From Pseudomonas paraeruginosa PA7 (GTDB lineage Bacteria > Pseudomonadota > Gammaproteobacteria > Pseudomonadales > Pseudomonadaceae): a DNA stretch of 64,000 bases. The notes under the pieces were generated by a model that saw nothing but the letters and a program-made list of their open reading frames with translations, made no database searches and was not told where the DNA came from. The position numbers were made by a program, and so were the translations under genes. Position 1 is the first letter of the stretch; every line of letters begins with the position of its first letter. Shown one piece after another: positions 54,213-63,412 of this stretch. Location: assembly GCF_000017205.1 (NCBI RefSeq), contig NC_009656.1, positions 2,112,001 through 2,176,000 on the forward strand. Reading direction: 5' to 3'.

Positions 54213-55757
54213 CTATCCGGCGCTTTTCCCACTGCGCAGGGCGAGTGCCGCCGCCGCGCAGACCAGCAGTGCGATGAACGACAGGTAGAACGCGTCGCCG
54301 TAGGCCATCAGGAACGACTCGTGGCGAATGTGCGTCCCCAGCCGGGTGAGGGTCTCGGCCTGGGCCGGCAGCCATTCGTTGATGGCGAAGTCGCTGCCCT
54401 GGCCGAGATCGGCCTGGAGGCGCTCCTGCAGGCCCGGGGAGAAGGCGTTCACCTGTTCCCCGATGCGGACCGAGTGGAAGCGTTCGCGCTGCGAGACGAC
54501 CTGGGTCAGCACCGCGGTGCCGACCGCGCCGCCCAGGTTGCGCAGCATCGAGAACAGTGCCGAGGCGGAGCCCGCCTCGCTCTTCGACAGGCCGGAGACC
54601 GCCAGCACGGATAGCGCGACCATGATGAAGGGCTGGCCGATGCCGCGGACCACGGTGGACGGGATGATCACGTTGGCGGCGCTGTCGGCGTCCAGGTAGG
54701 CGCCGATGTAGCAGCCGGCGGCCATGATGGCGAAGCCCGTGGCGACCATCAGCTTGGCTGGCAGCCAGCGCATCAGGCGCGGCATCACCGGCGCCAGCAG
54801 CAGTTGCACGAGGCCGTAGGCGATCAGGCTGACGCCGATCTCGCGGGCGTTGTAGCCGTGCAGTTGCGACAGGTAGTTCGGCACCAGGAATACCAGGCCG
54901 AAGGTCGCGCCGCCGAAGATGAACATCGCCGCGCTGGCGACGCCGAAGTTGTAGCCGGCCAGCAGGCGCAGGTTGATGAAGGAGCGTCGGCCGAACAGTT
55001 GGGTGTAGATGAACAGGAGCAAGGCGGCTACGCCCAGGACCAAGGTCCAGACGATGAAGTCGGAGCCGAACCAGTCCTTGCGACCGCCTTCCTCGAGAAC
55101 GATCTGGATCGCTCCCAGGCCGACGATCATGCTCGCGATGCCGAGCCAGTCGCCCTGGCGCAGGCGTTGCAGCTGCATGGCTTGCGGCGAGATGGCCCAG
55201 GCGATCGCGGCGAGCAGGAGCACGCCGGGGATCAGCTGCAGGTAGAAGATCCAGCGCCAGCTGTAGACGTCGGTGAGCCAGCCGCCGATGGAGGGGCCGG
55301 CGGCCTGGGCGACGCTGTTGGACAGGCTGAACAGGGCCATCCCCATGGCCACCCGCGAGGCCGGTAGCTCGGTGATGATCAACTGGAACGAGAGCGGAAT
55401 CAGCACGGCGCCGGCGGCGCCCTGGACGACCCGGATCATGATCATGCTGGTGAGGTTCGGCGAAAAGGAGCAGGCCACCGAGGCGACCAGGAATACGCTG
55501 GAACCCACCAGCATCACCCGGCGCAGCGAGAAGACCTCCACCAGCCACGCGGTGAGCGGGATCATGACGATCTCCGCGACCAGGTAGGCGGTGGAGATCC
55601 AGGAGCCCTCCTCGAAGGTGGCGCCCAGGGAACCCTCGATTTCCGGCAGCGCGGCGCTGGTGACATGGACGTTCATGCCGGCCATGAAGCAGCCGAACAG
55701 GCCGCCGATGACCGCCACCCAGGCCTTCAGCGAAGTCTTCTCCTGCTCATTGGCCAT
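54213..55757 (-). CDS. DHA2-family MFS drug efflux transporter (EmrB type)
   Basis: 514 residues, about 14 membrane helices. EmrB/QacA signature: FMAGMNVHVTSAALPEIEGS near the N-terminus, the motif-A loop LVEVFSLRRVMLVGSSVFLV and motif C VVQGAAGAVLIPLSFQLIIT. It exports substrates across the inner membrane by proton antiport and, with the adjacent HlyD and OMF, through the whole envelope. It overlaps the HlyD gene by 11 bases and is last in its operon. The proximity to the NRPS operon suggests export of, or resistance to, its product. Confidence 0.9.
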   Translation of the reverse strand: MANEQEKTSLKAWVAVIGGLFGCFMAGMNVHVTSAALPEIEGSLGATFEEGSWISTAYLVAEIVMIPLTAWLVEVFSLRRVMLVGSSVFLVASVACSFSPNLTSMIMIRVVQGAAGAVLIPLSFQLIITELPASRVAMGMALFSLSNSVAQAAGPSIGGWLTDVYSWRWIFYLQLIPGVLLLAAIAWAISPQAMQLQRLRQGDWLGIASMIVGLGAIQIVLEEGGRKDWFGSDFIVWTLVLGVAALLLFIYTQLFGRRSFINLRLLAGYNFGVASAAMFIFGGATFGLVFLVPNYLSQLHGYNAREIGVSLIAYGLVQLLLAPVMPRLMRWLPAKLMVATGFAIMAAGCYIGAYLDADSAANVIIPSTVVRGIGQPFIMVALSVLAVSGLSKSEAGSASALFSMLRNLGGAVGTAVLTQVVSQRERFHSVRIGEQVNAFSPGLQERLQADLGQGSDFAINEWLPAQAETLTRLGTHIRHESFLMAYGDAFYLSFIALLVCAAAALALRSGKSAG

Positions 55758-56928
55758 GCCGCGCGGCCTCGCTCTCCTGGCGGGTGTCGACCTCGGTGAT
55801 CACCGACATGCCGGGCAGGATCGCCACCTGCTGGCGGGCGTCGGGGTCGAGCACGACCTTGATCGGGAAGCGCTGCACGATCTTGGTGAAATTGCCGGTG
55901 GCGTTGTCCGGCGGCAGCAGGGCGAAGACCGCGCCCGACCCGGGCGAGAAGCTGTCGACCCGGCCATGCAGGACGGCATCGGGGAAGCTGTCGACGCGGA
56001 TCTCCACCGGCTGGCCGGGATGCATGCGGCGCAGCTGGGTCTCCTTGTAGTTCGCCACCACGTAGGACTGTTCCACCGGCACCACGGCCAGCAGCGGCAG
56101 GCCGGGCGTGACGTACTGGCGCTGGCGCACCCGGCGCTGGCCGACCACGCCGGCGATCGGCGCGCGGATCAGGGTATCTTCCAGTTCGTTGCTGGCCAGC
56201 GCCAGGCTCGCATCGGCCTCGGCGGAGCGCGCCTTCTGCCGTTCGAGCAGCGCCGCGGCCTGCTCGCGACTGGCCTTGAGCACCGCCATGCGCGTGCGCT
56301 GGCGGCTCGCGGCGGCTTCGGCGCGGCTCAGCGCGGAGCGTGCCCGCGCGTAGTCGGCGGTGACGCTTTCCAGGCGCTGGCTGCTGGCCGCCTGCTGCGC
56401 CACCAGGTCCCGGTAGCGCTGGAAATCCAGTTGCGCGCGGTGACGTTCGGCCTTGGCGCTCTCGATGTCGGCGCTGGCCTGGTCGATCAGCGCCTGCTGT
56501 TCCTTCAGCCGGGCGTCCAGCGTCACCAGGGCGGCCTGCTGTGCCGCGACGGCGGCGCGGCTTTCGCCTTGCCGGGCCCTGGCCTGGAGCAGGCGCGCCT
56601 GGTAGTCGCGATCATGGATGCGCACCAGCGGATCGCCGGCGGCGACCGCCTGGTTGTCCTGCACCAGGACCTCGGCGACGTAGCCGGAAACCTTCGCGCT
56701 GATGGTGATCCAGTCGGCGCGCACGTAGGCGTCGTCGGTTTCTTCCAGGTAGCGGCCGACGCTCAGCCAGTACAGGCCATAGCCGACCGCGGCGACGGCC
56801 AGGAGTGCTCCGCCGAGCCACATCAGGCGGCGCTGGCGCTTTTTCCTTTCCGCGGGTTCCACGGGGGAGACCGGGTGTGCCCGCTCTTCGGCGGGGGCGT
56901 TGCGTTTTTCGTCGACGGCTATGTTCAT
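55747..56928 (-). CDS. HlyD/EmrA-family membrane fusion protein
   Basis: 393 residues from the ATG at 56928. A short cytoplasmic tail, one membrane helix (about 37-60, LMWLGGALLAVAAVGYGLYW), then a beta-barrel/lipoyl half (ETDDAYVRADWITISAKVSG, typical of EmrA), a long coiled-coil hairpin (about 105-235, repeated Ala/Gln/Arg heptads) and the second lipoyl half (LIRAPIAGVVGQRRVRQRQY). It bridges the MFS pump and the outer-membrane channel. Start overlaps the OMF stop by 4 bases (ATGA). Confidence 0.9.
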   Translation of the reverse strand: MNIAVDEKRNAPAEERAHPVSPVEPAERKKRQRRLMWLGGALLAVAAVGYGLYWLSVGRYLEETDDAYVRADWITISAKVSGYVAEVLVQDNQAVAAGDPLVRIHDRDYQARLLQARARQGESRAAVAAQQAALVTLDARLKEQQALIDQASADIESAKAERHRAQLDFQRYRDLVAQQAASSQRLESVTADYARARSALSRAEAAASRQRTRMAVLKASREQAAALLERQKARSAEADASLALASNELEDTLIRAPIAGVVGQRRVRQRQYVTPGLPLLAVVPVEQSYVVANYKETQLRRMHPGQPVEIRVDSFPDAVLHGRVDSFSPGSGAVFALLPPDNATGNFTKIVQRFPIKVVLDPDARQQVAILPGMSVITEVDTRQESEAARHGQ

Positions 56929-58418
56929 CGGGGTGTTCCACTGACGGTTGCGGAGCGGGTGGCGTAGCGGGCCGGCATCGCCGCCGGTTCCTGCCAACCC
57001 CCTCCCAGGGCATGAAAGAGATCGATCTGGCGCTCGACCAGTTGCCGGTCGGCTTCGGCCTTTTCCGCCTCGAGGCGGACCATCGCGCGTTCGCTGTCGA
57101 GCACGTCGAGGAAGTCGAGGGCGCCGGCCTGGTAGTTGAGATGCGCCAGCCGGTACGCCTTGCGGCTGCTGTCCAAGGCGCCGAGCAACGCTTGGCGGCG
57201 GCTGCTCTCGCCGCTGTAGCGAGCCAGGCTCTGGCGGACTTCCTTGAGCGCGGTCAGCGCCTGCTGGCGGAAACGAGCCAGTTGCCGCCGTTCGTGCGCC
57301 CGGGCGCCCTCCAGGCGCGCCCTGGTGCTCAGCATGTTGGGGAAGCGCCAGCTGATCAGCGGGCCGATGGCATAGGTGATCGCCTCGTGGTCGCCGAGGT
57401 CGTGCAGGCGATCGCTGGAGGCGGCGATCGAGGCGCCGAACGAGACACTCGGGTAGAAGTCGGCCTGGCGCACGCCGACCTCGTGGCTGGCGGCTTCGAG
57501 CTCGCGCTCGGCCTGGCGGATGTCCGGACGCCGCTGCAGCAACGCCCAGCCGTCGCCGACCGGCAGTTCCCGGGCGAGTCGCGGCACGCGCCGGCATTCG
57601 CCGACGGCGGCCGGCAACTGCTGCGGGTCGCTGCCGATCAGCACGCCCAGCTCTTCCAGCGCCGCCTGGCGTTCGGCCAGCAGGCGCGGCAGCAGCGCGC
57701 GGGTTTCCTCCAGCAGGCTGCGCACCCGCTCCACCTCCAGGTCGGTGACCAGGCCGGAGCGGCGTTGGCGCTGGGTCAGGTCCAGGCTGCGCTCCACGGT
57801 TTCCACCGAGCGTTGCTGGATCGCCGCGCGTGCCGCATAGGCGCAGGCGCTGGCATAGGCGCGGGCGGTGCCGGCGGCGACGTTCACCCGCAACTGGTCG
57901 TGGGCGGCCTGGGCGGCCTCGGCGCCGGCCTGGGCGGCGAGGATCGAATGGCGTACCTGGCCCCACAGGTCGATCTGGTAGTCGAGGGCGAACGCCGGTA
58001 CGTGGTTCCACTGCGACGGGGCCCGCTCACCGGTGGATTTGGCCTCGGTCTGGTCATCGCTGGTGCGCCCGTAGAAGGTCTGCCAGGAGGTGCTGGTGCC
58101 GGGCCAGCGCTGGGCCCTGGCCTGGCCGAGCAGGGCGAGCAGCTCATCGACGTGGGCCAGTGCGCCCTCGAGATCGTGGTTATGCCGCAGGGCGCGGCCC
58201 ACCAGCTGGTCGAGCTGCGGATCCTGATACAGGCGCCACCACTGGTCGGGCGGTTGCTGCGCGCTGGTGTCGGCGGCGAGCGCCTGCCAGGCGCCTGCGC
58301 GGGGCAGCTGGACGGACGGGACCGGGTGTTCGGTCACCGCCGAGCAGCCCGCCAGCAGCAGGGCGGCACAGGCCAGCGCGAACAGGGGGCGTGGCGGGTA
58401 GGAAGTGGGTACGGGCAT
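56925..58418 (-). CDS. Outer-membrane efflux lipoprotein (NodT/OprM family)
   Basis: 497 residues. Lipoprotein signal FALACAALLLAGC (Cys near residue 25). The OEP domain (two repeats of about 190 residues) starts with WWRLYQDPQLDQLVGRALRH and has the family segments LQRRPDIRQAERELEAASHE and VRQADFYPSVSF. It forms the trimeric outer-membrane duct of the tripartite pump. First gene of the efflux operon OMF-HlyD-MFS; the 135 bases to the AraC gene upstream may contain its promoter. Confidence 0.9.
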   Translation of the reverse strand: MPVPTSYPPRPLFALACAALLLAGCSAVTEHPVPSVQLPRAGAWQALAADTSAQQPPDQWWRLYQDPQLDQLVGRALRHNHDLEGALAHVDELLALLGQARAQRWPGTSTSWQTFYGRTSDDQTEAKSTGERAPSQWNHVPAFALDYQIDLWGQVRHSILAAQAGAEAAQAAHDQLRVNVAAGTARAYASACAYAARAAIQQRSVETVERSLDLTQRQRRSGLVTDLEVERVRSLLEETRALLPRLLAERQAALEELGVLIGSDPQQLPAAVGECRRVPRLARELPVGDGWALLQRRPDIRQAERELEAASHEVGVRQADFYPSVSFGASIAASSDRLHDLGDHEAITYAIGPLISWRFPNMLSTRARLEGARAHERRQLARFRQQALTALKEVRQSLARYSGESSRRQALLGALDSSRKAYRLAHLNYQAGALDFLDVLDSERAMVRLEAEKAEADRQLVERQIDLFHALGGGWQEPAAMPARYATRSATVSGTPR

Positions 58419-58553
58419 CGCGGGTCGTCATTCTGATGGAGACTCGAGCAGGGTAGGGATTCGCGTTACCCGCATCTCTCGCGATCCTGACAACGACACT
58501 CTCGAAAGCGACAACCTCCCTGGCGCGTGCCGGCCGCGGACGGCCGGCGCGGT

Positions 58554-59300
58554 TCAGGCGCTCAGGGCCTGGTAGTGGCTGGGCGAGTGGCCGAGGGTGC
58601 GCTTGAAGGTCTGGGAAAAGGCGCTCGGACTCTGGTAGCCGTGTTCCAGGGCTACTTCGAGGACCGACGCGCCGGCGCTCAGGCGCTGCAGGCTCAGGAC
58701 CATGCGTGCGCGGGTGCGCCAGTCGCCGAAGCTCATCCCCAGCTCCCGCTGGAACAGCCGGGCGAGGGTCCGGCTGCTCATGTTCAACTGTCGCGCCCAG
58801 TCTTCCATGCGGGTTTCTTCCGCCGGCGTGCCGATGACCTGGCTGCACAACCGCAGCAGGCGCGGGTCGCGCGGCATGACCAGGTGGATGCCGATGGTCT
58901 GCGCGGCGTCCAGTTCCACCAGCAGCAGCTCGTGGATACAGCGCCGGCGCTGCGCGCTGGAGTCGCCCAGGTGCATCTCGCTGGCCGCCACCAGCAGTTC
59001 CCGCAGCAACGGCGAGACCGCGATCACCTGGCACTGTTCACCGTCCCGCGGCCAGGTGGCGGCGGGCATGAACAGCGTGCGCATGCGCACGCTGCCGGAC
59101 ATGCGGATCTGGTGTTCGGTGTTCGGCGGCACCCACAGGGCGTGGCCGGCCGGCACCACCCAGTTCCTGCGGGCGGCGCCGACCAGCATCACCCCCGAGA
59201 TGGCGTGGATCAGCTGCGCCTGCGCATGGCAGTGCGGCAGGATCTCCTCGCCATCGTGGTGGTCGCAGGCCAGCGCCTCGAGGGACATTGCACAGCTCAT
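58554..59300 (-). CDS. AraC-family transcriptional regulator
   Basis: 248 residues. N-terminal cupin-like sensor (AQLIHAISGVMLVGAARRNW, then VVPAGHALWVPPNTEHQIRM) and a C-terminal double helix-turn-helix (LARLFQRELGMSFGDWRTRA; VLEVALEHGYQSPSAFSQTF). The layout is that of single-domain AraC activators responding to hydrophobic or aromatic ligands. It starts 2 bases after the leuA-paralogue stop, so the two share an operon. It lies immediately upstream of the efflux operon and is the best candidate activator of that operon, and possibly of the diazeniumdiolate genes (inference). Confidence 0.9.
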   Translation of the reverse strand: MSCAMSLEALACDHHDGEEILPHCHAQAQLIHAISGVMLVGAARRNWVVPAGHALWVPPNTEHQIRMSGSVRMRTLFMPAATWPRDGEQCQVIAVSPLLRELLVAASEMHLGDSSAQRRRCIHELLLVELDAAQTIGIHLVMPRDPRLLRLCSQVIGTPAEETRMEDWARQLNMSSRTLARLFQRELGMSFGDWRTRARMVLSLQRLSAGASVLEVALEHGYQSPSAFSQTFKRTLGHSPSHYQALSA

Positions 59301-59302
59301 GG

Positions 59303-61000
59303 TCAGCCGTTGGAGGCGCGTTGCTGCTGGGGTGCCAGCAGGCCCAGGCGGGTTGCCCGGTTGACCGCGCTGGTCAGTGCCTTCAGCGACGCGGTGAGGA
59401 TGCTGCCGTCGCGCCCGGCGCCGAACAGCAGGCGGTTGCCGACGCGGATCTCGACGTAGGCGAAGGCTTCCGCCTCGGCGCCGCCGCGCATGGCGTGCTC
59501 ATGGTAGTCGGCGATGTCGAAGTTCAGGCCGCGCGCGGCGAAGGCCTCGACCAGGGCGGCCAACGGACCGTTGCCGGTTCCGCCGAGCGGCTGCTCGCCG
59601 TAGGGGCCGGCGAGCACCGCGTCGATCCTGGTCTGCTCGCCCTGGCTGTTCAGGCGAGGCGCGCGCAGGGCATAGGGGGTCAGCTCGTCGAGATATTCCT
59701 CTTCGAAGCAGGAGAGGATCATCTCGCTGCTGATTTCCTTGCCGGTGGCGTCGGCCACCTGCTGCACCACCTGGCTGAATTCCATCTGCAGGCGGCGCGG
59801 CAGGACGATGCCGTTCTGTTCCAGCAGGTAGGAGACGCCGCCCTTGCCGGACTGGCTGTTGACCCGGATCACCGCTTCGTAGCTGCGTCCCAGGTCCGCC
59901 GGGTCGATCGGCAGGTAGGGCACTTCCCAGAAGCCGTCCGGTCGTTCCTGGCGCGCGGCGAAGCCTTTCTTGATGGCGTCCTGGTGCGAGCCGGAGAAAG
60001 CGGTGAACACCAGTTCGCCGGCATAGGGATGACGCGGGTGGATCGGCAACTGGTTGCAGTATTCGACCTCGCGCATGACCCGGGTGATGTCGGAGAAGTC
60101 CAGTTCCGGGTCGACGCCGGTGGTGTAGAGGTTCATCGCCAGGTTGAGGATGTCGACGTTGCCGGTCCGCTCGCCGTTGCCGAACAGGGTGCCCTCGATC
60201 CGCTCGGCGCCGGCCAGGCAGGCCTGCTCGGCGGTGGAGACGCCGGTGCCGCGGTCGTTGTGCGGGTGCACGCTGATGATCACGCTGTCGCGCTTGCTGA
60301 TATGCCGGCAGAACCACTCGATCTGGTCGGCGAAGACGTTGGCGGTGGAGACCTCCACGGTCGTCGGCAGATTGAGGATCATCTTGTTCGCGGGGGTCGG
60401 CTGGAAGGTTTCGACCACCGCCTCGCAGATTTCCAGGCCGAACTCCAGTTCGGTGAAGCAGAAGGTTTCCGGGGAGTACTGGAAGGTCCAGTCGGTCTCC
60501 GGATTGCGCTCCATCAATGCCTTGATCTCGCGGGTGGCATCGGTGGCGATCTTGATGCAGCCGGGCTTGTCGACGCCGAACACCACTTCGCGGAATACCG
60601 GTGCGGTGGCGTTATAGACGTGGACGATGGCCCGCGGCGCGCCCTTGAGCGCCTCGAAGGTGCGCTCGATCAGGTGGGTACGAGCCTGGGTCATCACCTG
60701 GATGGTGACGTCGTCGGGAATCTTGCGGCTCTCGATCAGCTCGCGAACATAGTCGAAATCGGTCTGCGAGGCGGCGGGGAAGCCCACCTCGATTTCCTTG
60801 AAGCCAGCCTGCACCAGCAGGTCGAAGAAGCGCCGCTTGCGCTCGGCATTCATGGGTTCGATCAGGGCCTGGTTGCCGTCGCGCATGTCGACGCTGCACC
60901 AGGTCGGCGCCTTGCGCTGCACGCGGGAAGGCCACTGGCGGTCCGGCAGGTCGACGGTGTTGAACGGGCGGTACTTGCGCGAGGGGTCTTTGAGCATCAT
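59303..61000 (-). CDS. 2-isopropylmalate synthase paralogue (LeuA type)
   Basis: 565 residues. Condenses acetyl-CoA with 2-oxoisovalerate, the first step from valine to leucine. Catalytic TIM barrel (about 30-330): [15 protein letters not shown] (metal Asp and Arg), HPHNDRGTG (His-x-His), [20 protein letters not shown]. The C-terminal leucine-sensing domain (about 430-565) is present but divergent. P. aeruginosa keeps its housekeeping leuA elsewhere (PA3792), so this looks like a second, pathway-dedicated copy. ATG-ATG start at 61000 with AAGGAG upstream. In operon with the AraC regulator. It may be feedback-insensitive, or supply a branched-chain precursor for the neighbouring NRPS. Identity as a paralogue is inference. 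Confidence 0.85.
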   Translation of the reverse strand: MMLKDPSRKYRPFNTVDLPDRQWPSRVQRKAPTWCSVDMRDGNQALIEPMNAERKRRFFDLLVQAGFKEIEVGFPAASQTDFDYVRELIESRKIPDDVTIQVMTQARTHLIERTFEALKGAPRAIVHVYNATAPVFREVVFGVDKPGCIKIATDATREIKALMERNPETDWTFQYSPETFCFTELEFGLEICEAVVETFQPTPANKMILNLPTTVEVSTANVFADQIEWFCRHISKRDSVIISVHPHNDRGTGVSTAEQACLAGAERIEGTLFGNGERTGNVDILNLAMNLYTTGVDPELDFSDITRVMREVEYCNQLPIHPRHPYAGELVFTAFSGSHQDAIKKGFAARQERPDGFWEVPYLPIDPADLGRSYEAVIRVNSQSGKGGVSYLLEQNGIVLPRRLQMEFSQVVQQVADATGKEISSEMILSCFEEEYLDELTPYALRAPRLNSQGEQTRIDAVLAGPYGEQPLGGTGNGPLAALVEAFAARGLNFDIADYHEHAMRGGAEAEAFAYVEIRVGNRLLFGAGRDGSILTASLKALTSAVNRATRLGLLAPQQQRASNG

Positions 61001-61171
61001 GCGAATTCTCCTTGGCTTGCCAGCCGCAGTCGGTAGCGTGCCCTGTCGATCAGGGATGCGAGCAGTCTAGGTAAATCGGCCTGCCAAATTGTTGCTATTT
61101 ATTGCTGTCGAATACTTTTTTTCACAATAAAAACGCTTTTTCATAGGTTGGGTTGGTGCTTTCTTGCTTTT
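61001..61171. promoter_or_regulatory. Promoter region of the leuA paralogue
   Basis: 171 bases, AT-rich in its distal half (AAAAACGCTTTTTCATAG and AATAAATAGCAACAATTTGG on the appropriate strand, near 61090-61145). A 25-codon minus-strand frame starting at 61143 (MKKRFYCEKKYSTAINSNNL) contains only one Leu and no regulatory Leu run, so it is not a classical leucine attenuator. It follows the end of the lysE gene and contains no clear T-run terminator. Confidence 0.5.
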
Positions 61172-61792
61172 CTAGAAACCGGCTGAGAGTTTCACCAGGA
61201 AGCCCGAGCCGGCCGCGACCAGGGCGGTGCCCAGGATCCCGTTGGCCAGGCGCAGGCGGCGCCTGCACCAGTCCCGGGCGAGCAGGAATACGGCGCAGGT
61301 CAGCGTCAGCACGCAGCCCTTGTACAGGCTGTAGCCCAGCGCATAGGCCAGCGGGGCGGCGCGCTCTTCCGCGCCGGCGAGCAGTGGCTGGAGCAGGGCG
61401 AAGAAGACCAGGGTCTTGGGGTTGAGCAGGCCGGCCAGGAAGGACTCCAGCCACAGACCGCCAGCGCTTCGCGACACGCGGAACGTATCCGTGGGCGGCC
61501 GGCGCATGCGCTGCAGGCAGAGCAGGCCGGCCAGCAGGACATAGCCGGCTCCGGCGAGCTGGATGCCGACCAGCAGCGGCTTCGAACCGTTGATCAGGGA
61601 ACCCAGGCCGTAGAGCAGGAAGCTGGCGCTCAGCACGGTCCCGGCGAGGTCGGCGAGCAGGCGCCTGCTGGCGAAGGAGAGCCCGTGGCGCAGGCTGTTG
61701 CGCACGACGAGAATGCTCGACGGGCCGGGGGAGAGGATCGGTAGCAGGGCGAGGCCGAGGAAGGTCGTCACATCCATGATTCGGGCATCCAT
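61172..61792 (-). CDS. LysE/RhtB-family amino-acid exporter
   Basis: 206 residues, six membrane helices. The RhtB/LysE signature LALLPILSPGPSSILVVRNS is at the N-terminus, with FLAGLLNPKTLVFFALLQPL in the middle. The family exports amino acids and analogues; a LysE-type gene also opens the P. aeruginosa amb cluster for the antimetabolite AMB. Last gene of the operon A domain-YbaK-ACAD-LysE, 6 bases after the dehydrogenase stop. Expected to secrete the amino-acid product of this operon or protect the producer. Alternative start at Met6 (61777). Confidence 0.88.
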   Translation of the reverse strand: MDARIMDVTTFLGLALLPILSPGPSSILVVRNSLRHGLSFASRRLLADLAGTVLSASFLLYGLGSLINGSKPLLVGIQLAGAGYVLLAGLLCLQRMRRPPTDTFRVSRSAGGLWLESFLAGLLNPKTLVFFALLQPLLAGAEERAAPLAYALGYSLYKGCVLTLTCAVFLLARDWCRRRLRLANGILGTALVAAGSGFLVKLSAGF

Positions 61793-61798
61793 GCAGAG

Positions 61799-62929
61799 TC
61801 ATTGTGCTGGCGAACTGTCGAAGATCATGTCGCGCATCAGTTCGCTGGCGCCGGCGGCGATGGTGCCGGCCAGGGCGTCGCGGTGCAGGCGCGCCACCTC
61901 GCAGTCGATCCGATAGCCCTGGGCGCCGTGCAGTTGCGCGCAGGCCTGGGCGGCGGCCACGGCCAGTTCGCTGGCGCGCAGCTTGAGGATGCATGCCGAG
62001 CGGGTATCGAGCCGGTCCTGGCTGTGGCGCCAGGCCAACTGATAGGCGTAGTGGCGCAGCATCTCGTGTTCGCCGAGCAGGTCGGCCAGGCGATGGCGGA
62101 CGCTCTGCTTGTCGCATAGCGGAGCGCCCTGGACCTGGTGCCGACGGACGAAGCCGTCGAGCAGGCGGATGCTGTGGCCGGCGCCGCCGAGGGCGAGCAG
62201 GCCGGCGACCAGGCGCTCGAAGTCCAGGCCGCGCATCAGGTAGAACAACGCCTTGCCGGGCTTGCCGAGCAGGTTGCCGGCGGATACCGCGACGTCGTTG
62301 AAATCCAGGTCGCAGACGTCCGCGCTGCGCCAGCCGAGCATCGGCCGCGGCGTACGGCTGAGGCCGGGGCTGTCGCCGTCGATCAGCAGCAGGCTGCTGC
62401 TGCCCAGCGCATGCCCGCCTTCGCCGCTGCGCACCAGGGTGACGATCAGCGAGGCGCGCGAACCATTGGCGATGTAGCGCTTGCCGCCATGGACGACGAA
62501 ACCGTCGACGCCGGGGACGGCCCTGCATTGCATTCGCGACAGATCGCTGCCGGCCTGTTCCTCGCTGATGGCCAGGGCGGCGATGGTTCGCCCGGCACGG
62601 ATGGCGGGGAGATAGCGCTGGCGCTGCTCGTCGTTGCCGAACAGTTCCAGGTAGGCGCTGGCCATGTAGGCATGCACGCCGATCGCCGCGCGGACGCCGG
62701 CATAGCCGAGCGCACCGAGTTCCTCGAGGAATACCGCGCTTTCCAGGAAGCCCTCGCCGCGCTGCGGCAGGCTCAGCAGGCCGTGGTCGGCCAGCGCCTG
62801 CCAGGCTTCCTCGCAGAGGCGGCCGCGCTCCTCGGCGGCTTCCGCCAGGGGCAGCAGCCGCTCGCGCAGGGTCCGCCGCACTTCTTCGGCGAAGGCCTGG
62901 TGGCTGTCGCTCAGGTAGGGACTGGACAT
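61799..62929 (-). CDS. Acyl-CoA dehydrogenase-family flavoenzyme, likely acting on a carrier-bound aminoacyl group
   Basis: 376 residues. FAD/acyl-CoA dehydrogenase fold with ALAISEEQAGSDLSRM (FAD region) and C-terminal LHGAQGYRIDCEVARLHRDA. The classical medium-chain catalytic Glu is replaced (GTIAAGASE, Ala in place of Glu). Glu238 in RGLDFERLVAG aligns with the ectopic base of isovaleryl-CoA dehydrogenase and of prolyl-carrier oxidases such as PltE/RedW. It sits beside a freestanding adenylation domain, so oxidation of a carrier-tethered amino acid (for example proline to dehydroproline or pyrrole) is more likely than fatty-acid breakdown. 12 bases after the YbaK gene. Substrate unproven. 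Confidence 0.87.
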   Translation of the reverse strand: MSSPYLSDSHQAFAEEVRRTLRERLLPLAEAAEERGRLCEEAWQALADHGLLSLPQRGEGFLESAVFLEELGALGYAGVRAAIGVHAYMASAYLELFGNDEQRQRYLPAIRAGRTIAALAISEEQAGSDLSRMQCRAVPGVDGFVVHGGKRYIANGSRASLIVTLVRSGEGGHALGSSSLLLIDGDSPGLSRTPRPMLGWRSADVCDLDFNDVAVSAGNLLGKPGKALFYLMRGLDFERLVAGLLALGGAGHSIRLLDGFVRRHQVQGAPLCDKQSVRHRLADLLGEHEMLRHYAYQLAWRHSQDRLDTRSACILKLRASELAVAAAQACAQLHGAQGYRIDCEVARLHRDALAGTIAAGASELMRDMIFDSSPAQ

Positions 62930-62941
62930 GCCCGGCGGCCC

Positions 62942-63412
62942 TCACTTCACCGAGATCACCTGGTGCGCCGGAAGGATCTCGGTCAGGCAGCCGGGGATCC
63001 TGAACACCGCGTTCGGCGTGCCGGCAGCGGCCCAGATCTCGTCGTAGGTCAGCAGATCCTCGTCGACGAACAGCTTCACCTCCTGCTTGTGACCGAGCGG
63101 CGGGACGCCGCCGATGGCGAAGCCGGTGACTTCCTTGACGAAATCCGCATCGGCCTTGGAAATCTTGTCGCCGAGCAGTCGCGAGATGGCTTTTTCGTTC
63201 ACCCGGTTCGGGCCGCTGGCGAGAACCAGCACCGGGGTGTTGGCGCGGGTGCGGAACACCAGCGACTTGACGATCTGGGCCTTTTCGCAGCCCAGCGCCT
63301 GGGCCGCGTCGTCGGCGGTGCGGGTCGAGTCGGGCAACTCCTGGACGGTCAGGTCGAGGCCGCGCTGGCGGAGGATGTCCTGGAACTGCTGGGCACGTTT
63401 ACTGATGCTCAT
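62942..63412 (-). CDS. YbaK/ProX-family aminoacyl-tRNA deacylase
   Basis: 156 residues from the ATG at 63412. The family's catalytic Lys is Lys49 in AQIVKSLVFR, and the diagnostic loop is GFAIGGVPPLGH (about 105-116), with VNEKAISRLLGDKISKADAD between. These small proteins hydrolyse mischarged aminoacyl-tRNA, typically Ala-, Cys- or analogue-tRNA(Pro), in trans. Overlapping the adenylation-domain gene by 14 bases, it belongs to a biosynthetic operon and not to general housekeeping. The likely role is self-protection against an amino-acid analogue made here (inference). Confidence 0.87.
   Translation of the reverse strand: MSISKRAQQFQDILRQRGLDLTVQELPDSTRTADDAAQALGCEKAQIVKSLVFRTRANTPVLVLASGPNRVNEKAISRLLGDKISKADADFVKEVTGFAIGGVPPLGHKQEVKLFVDEDLLTYDEIWAAAGTPNAVFRIPGCLTEILPAHQVISVK

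Noticed and set aside
61068-61143. 25-codon leader frame upstream of the leuA paralogue as a leucine attenuator
   Set aside because: Contains a single Leu codon and no terminator/antiterminator pair that I can draw.
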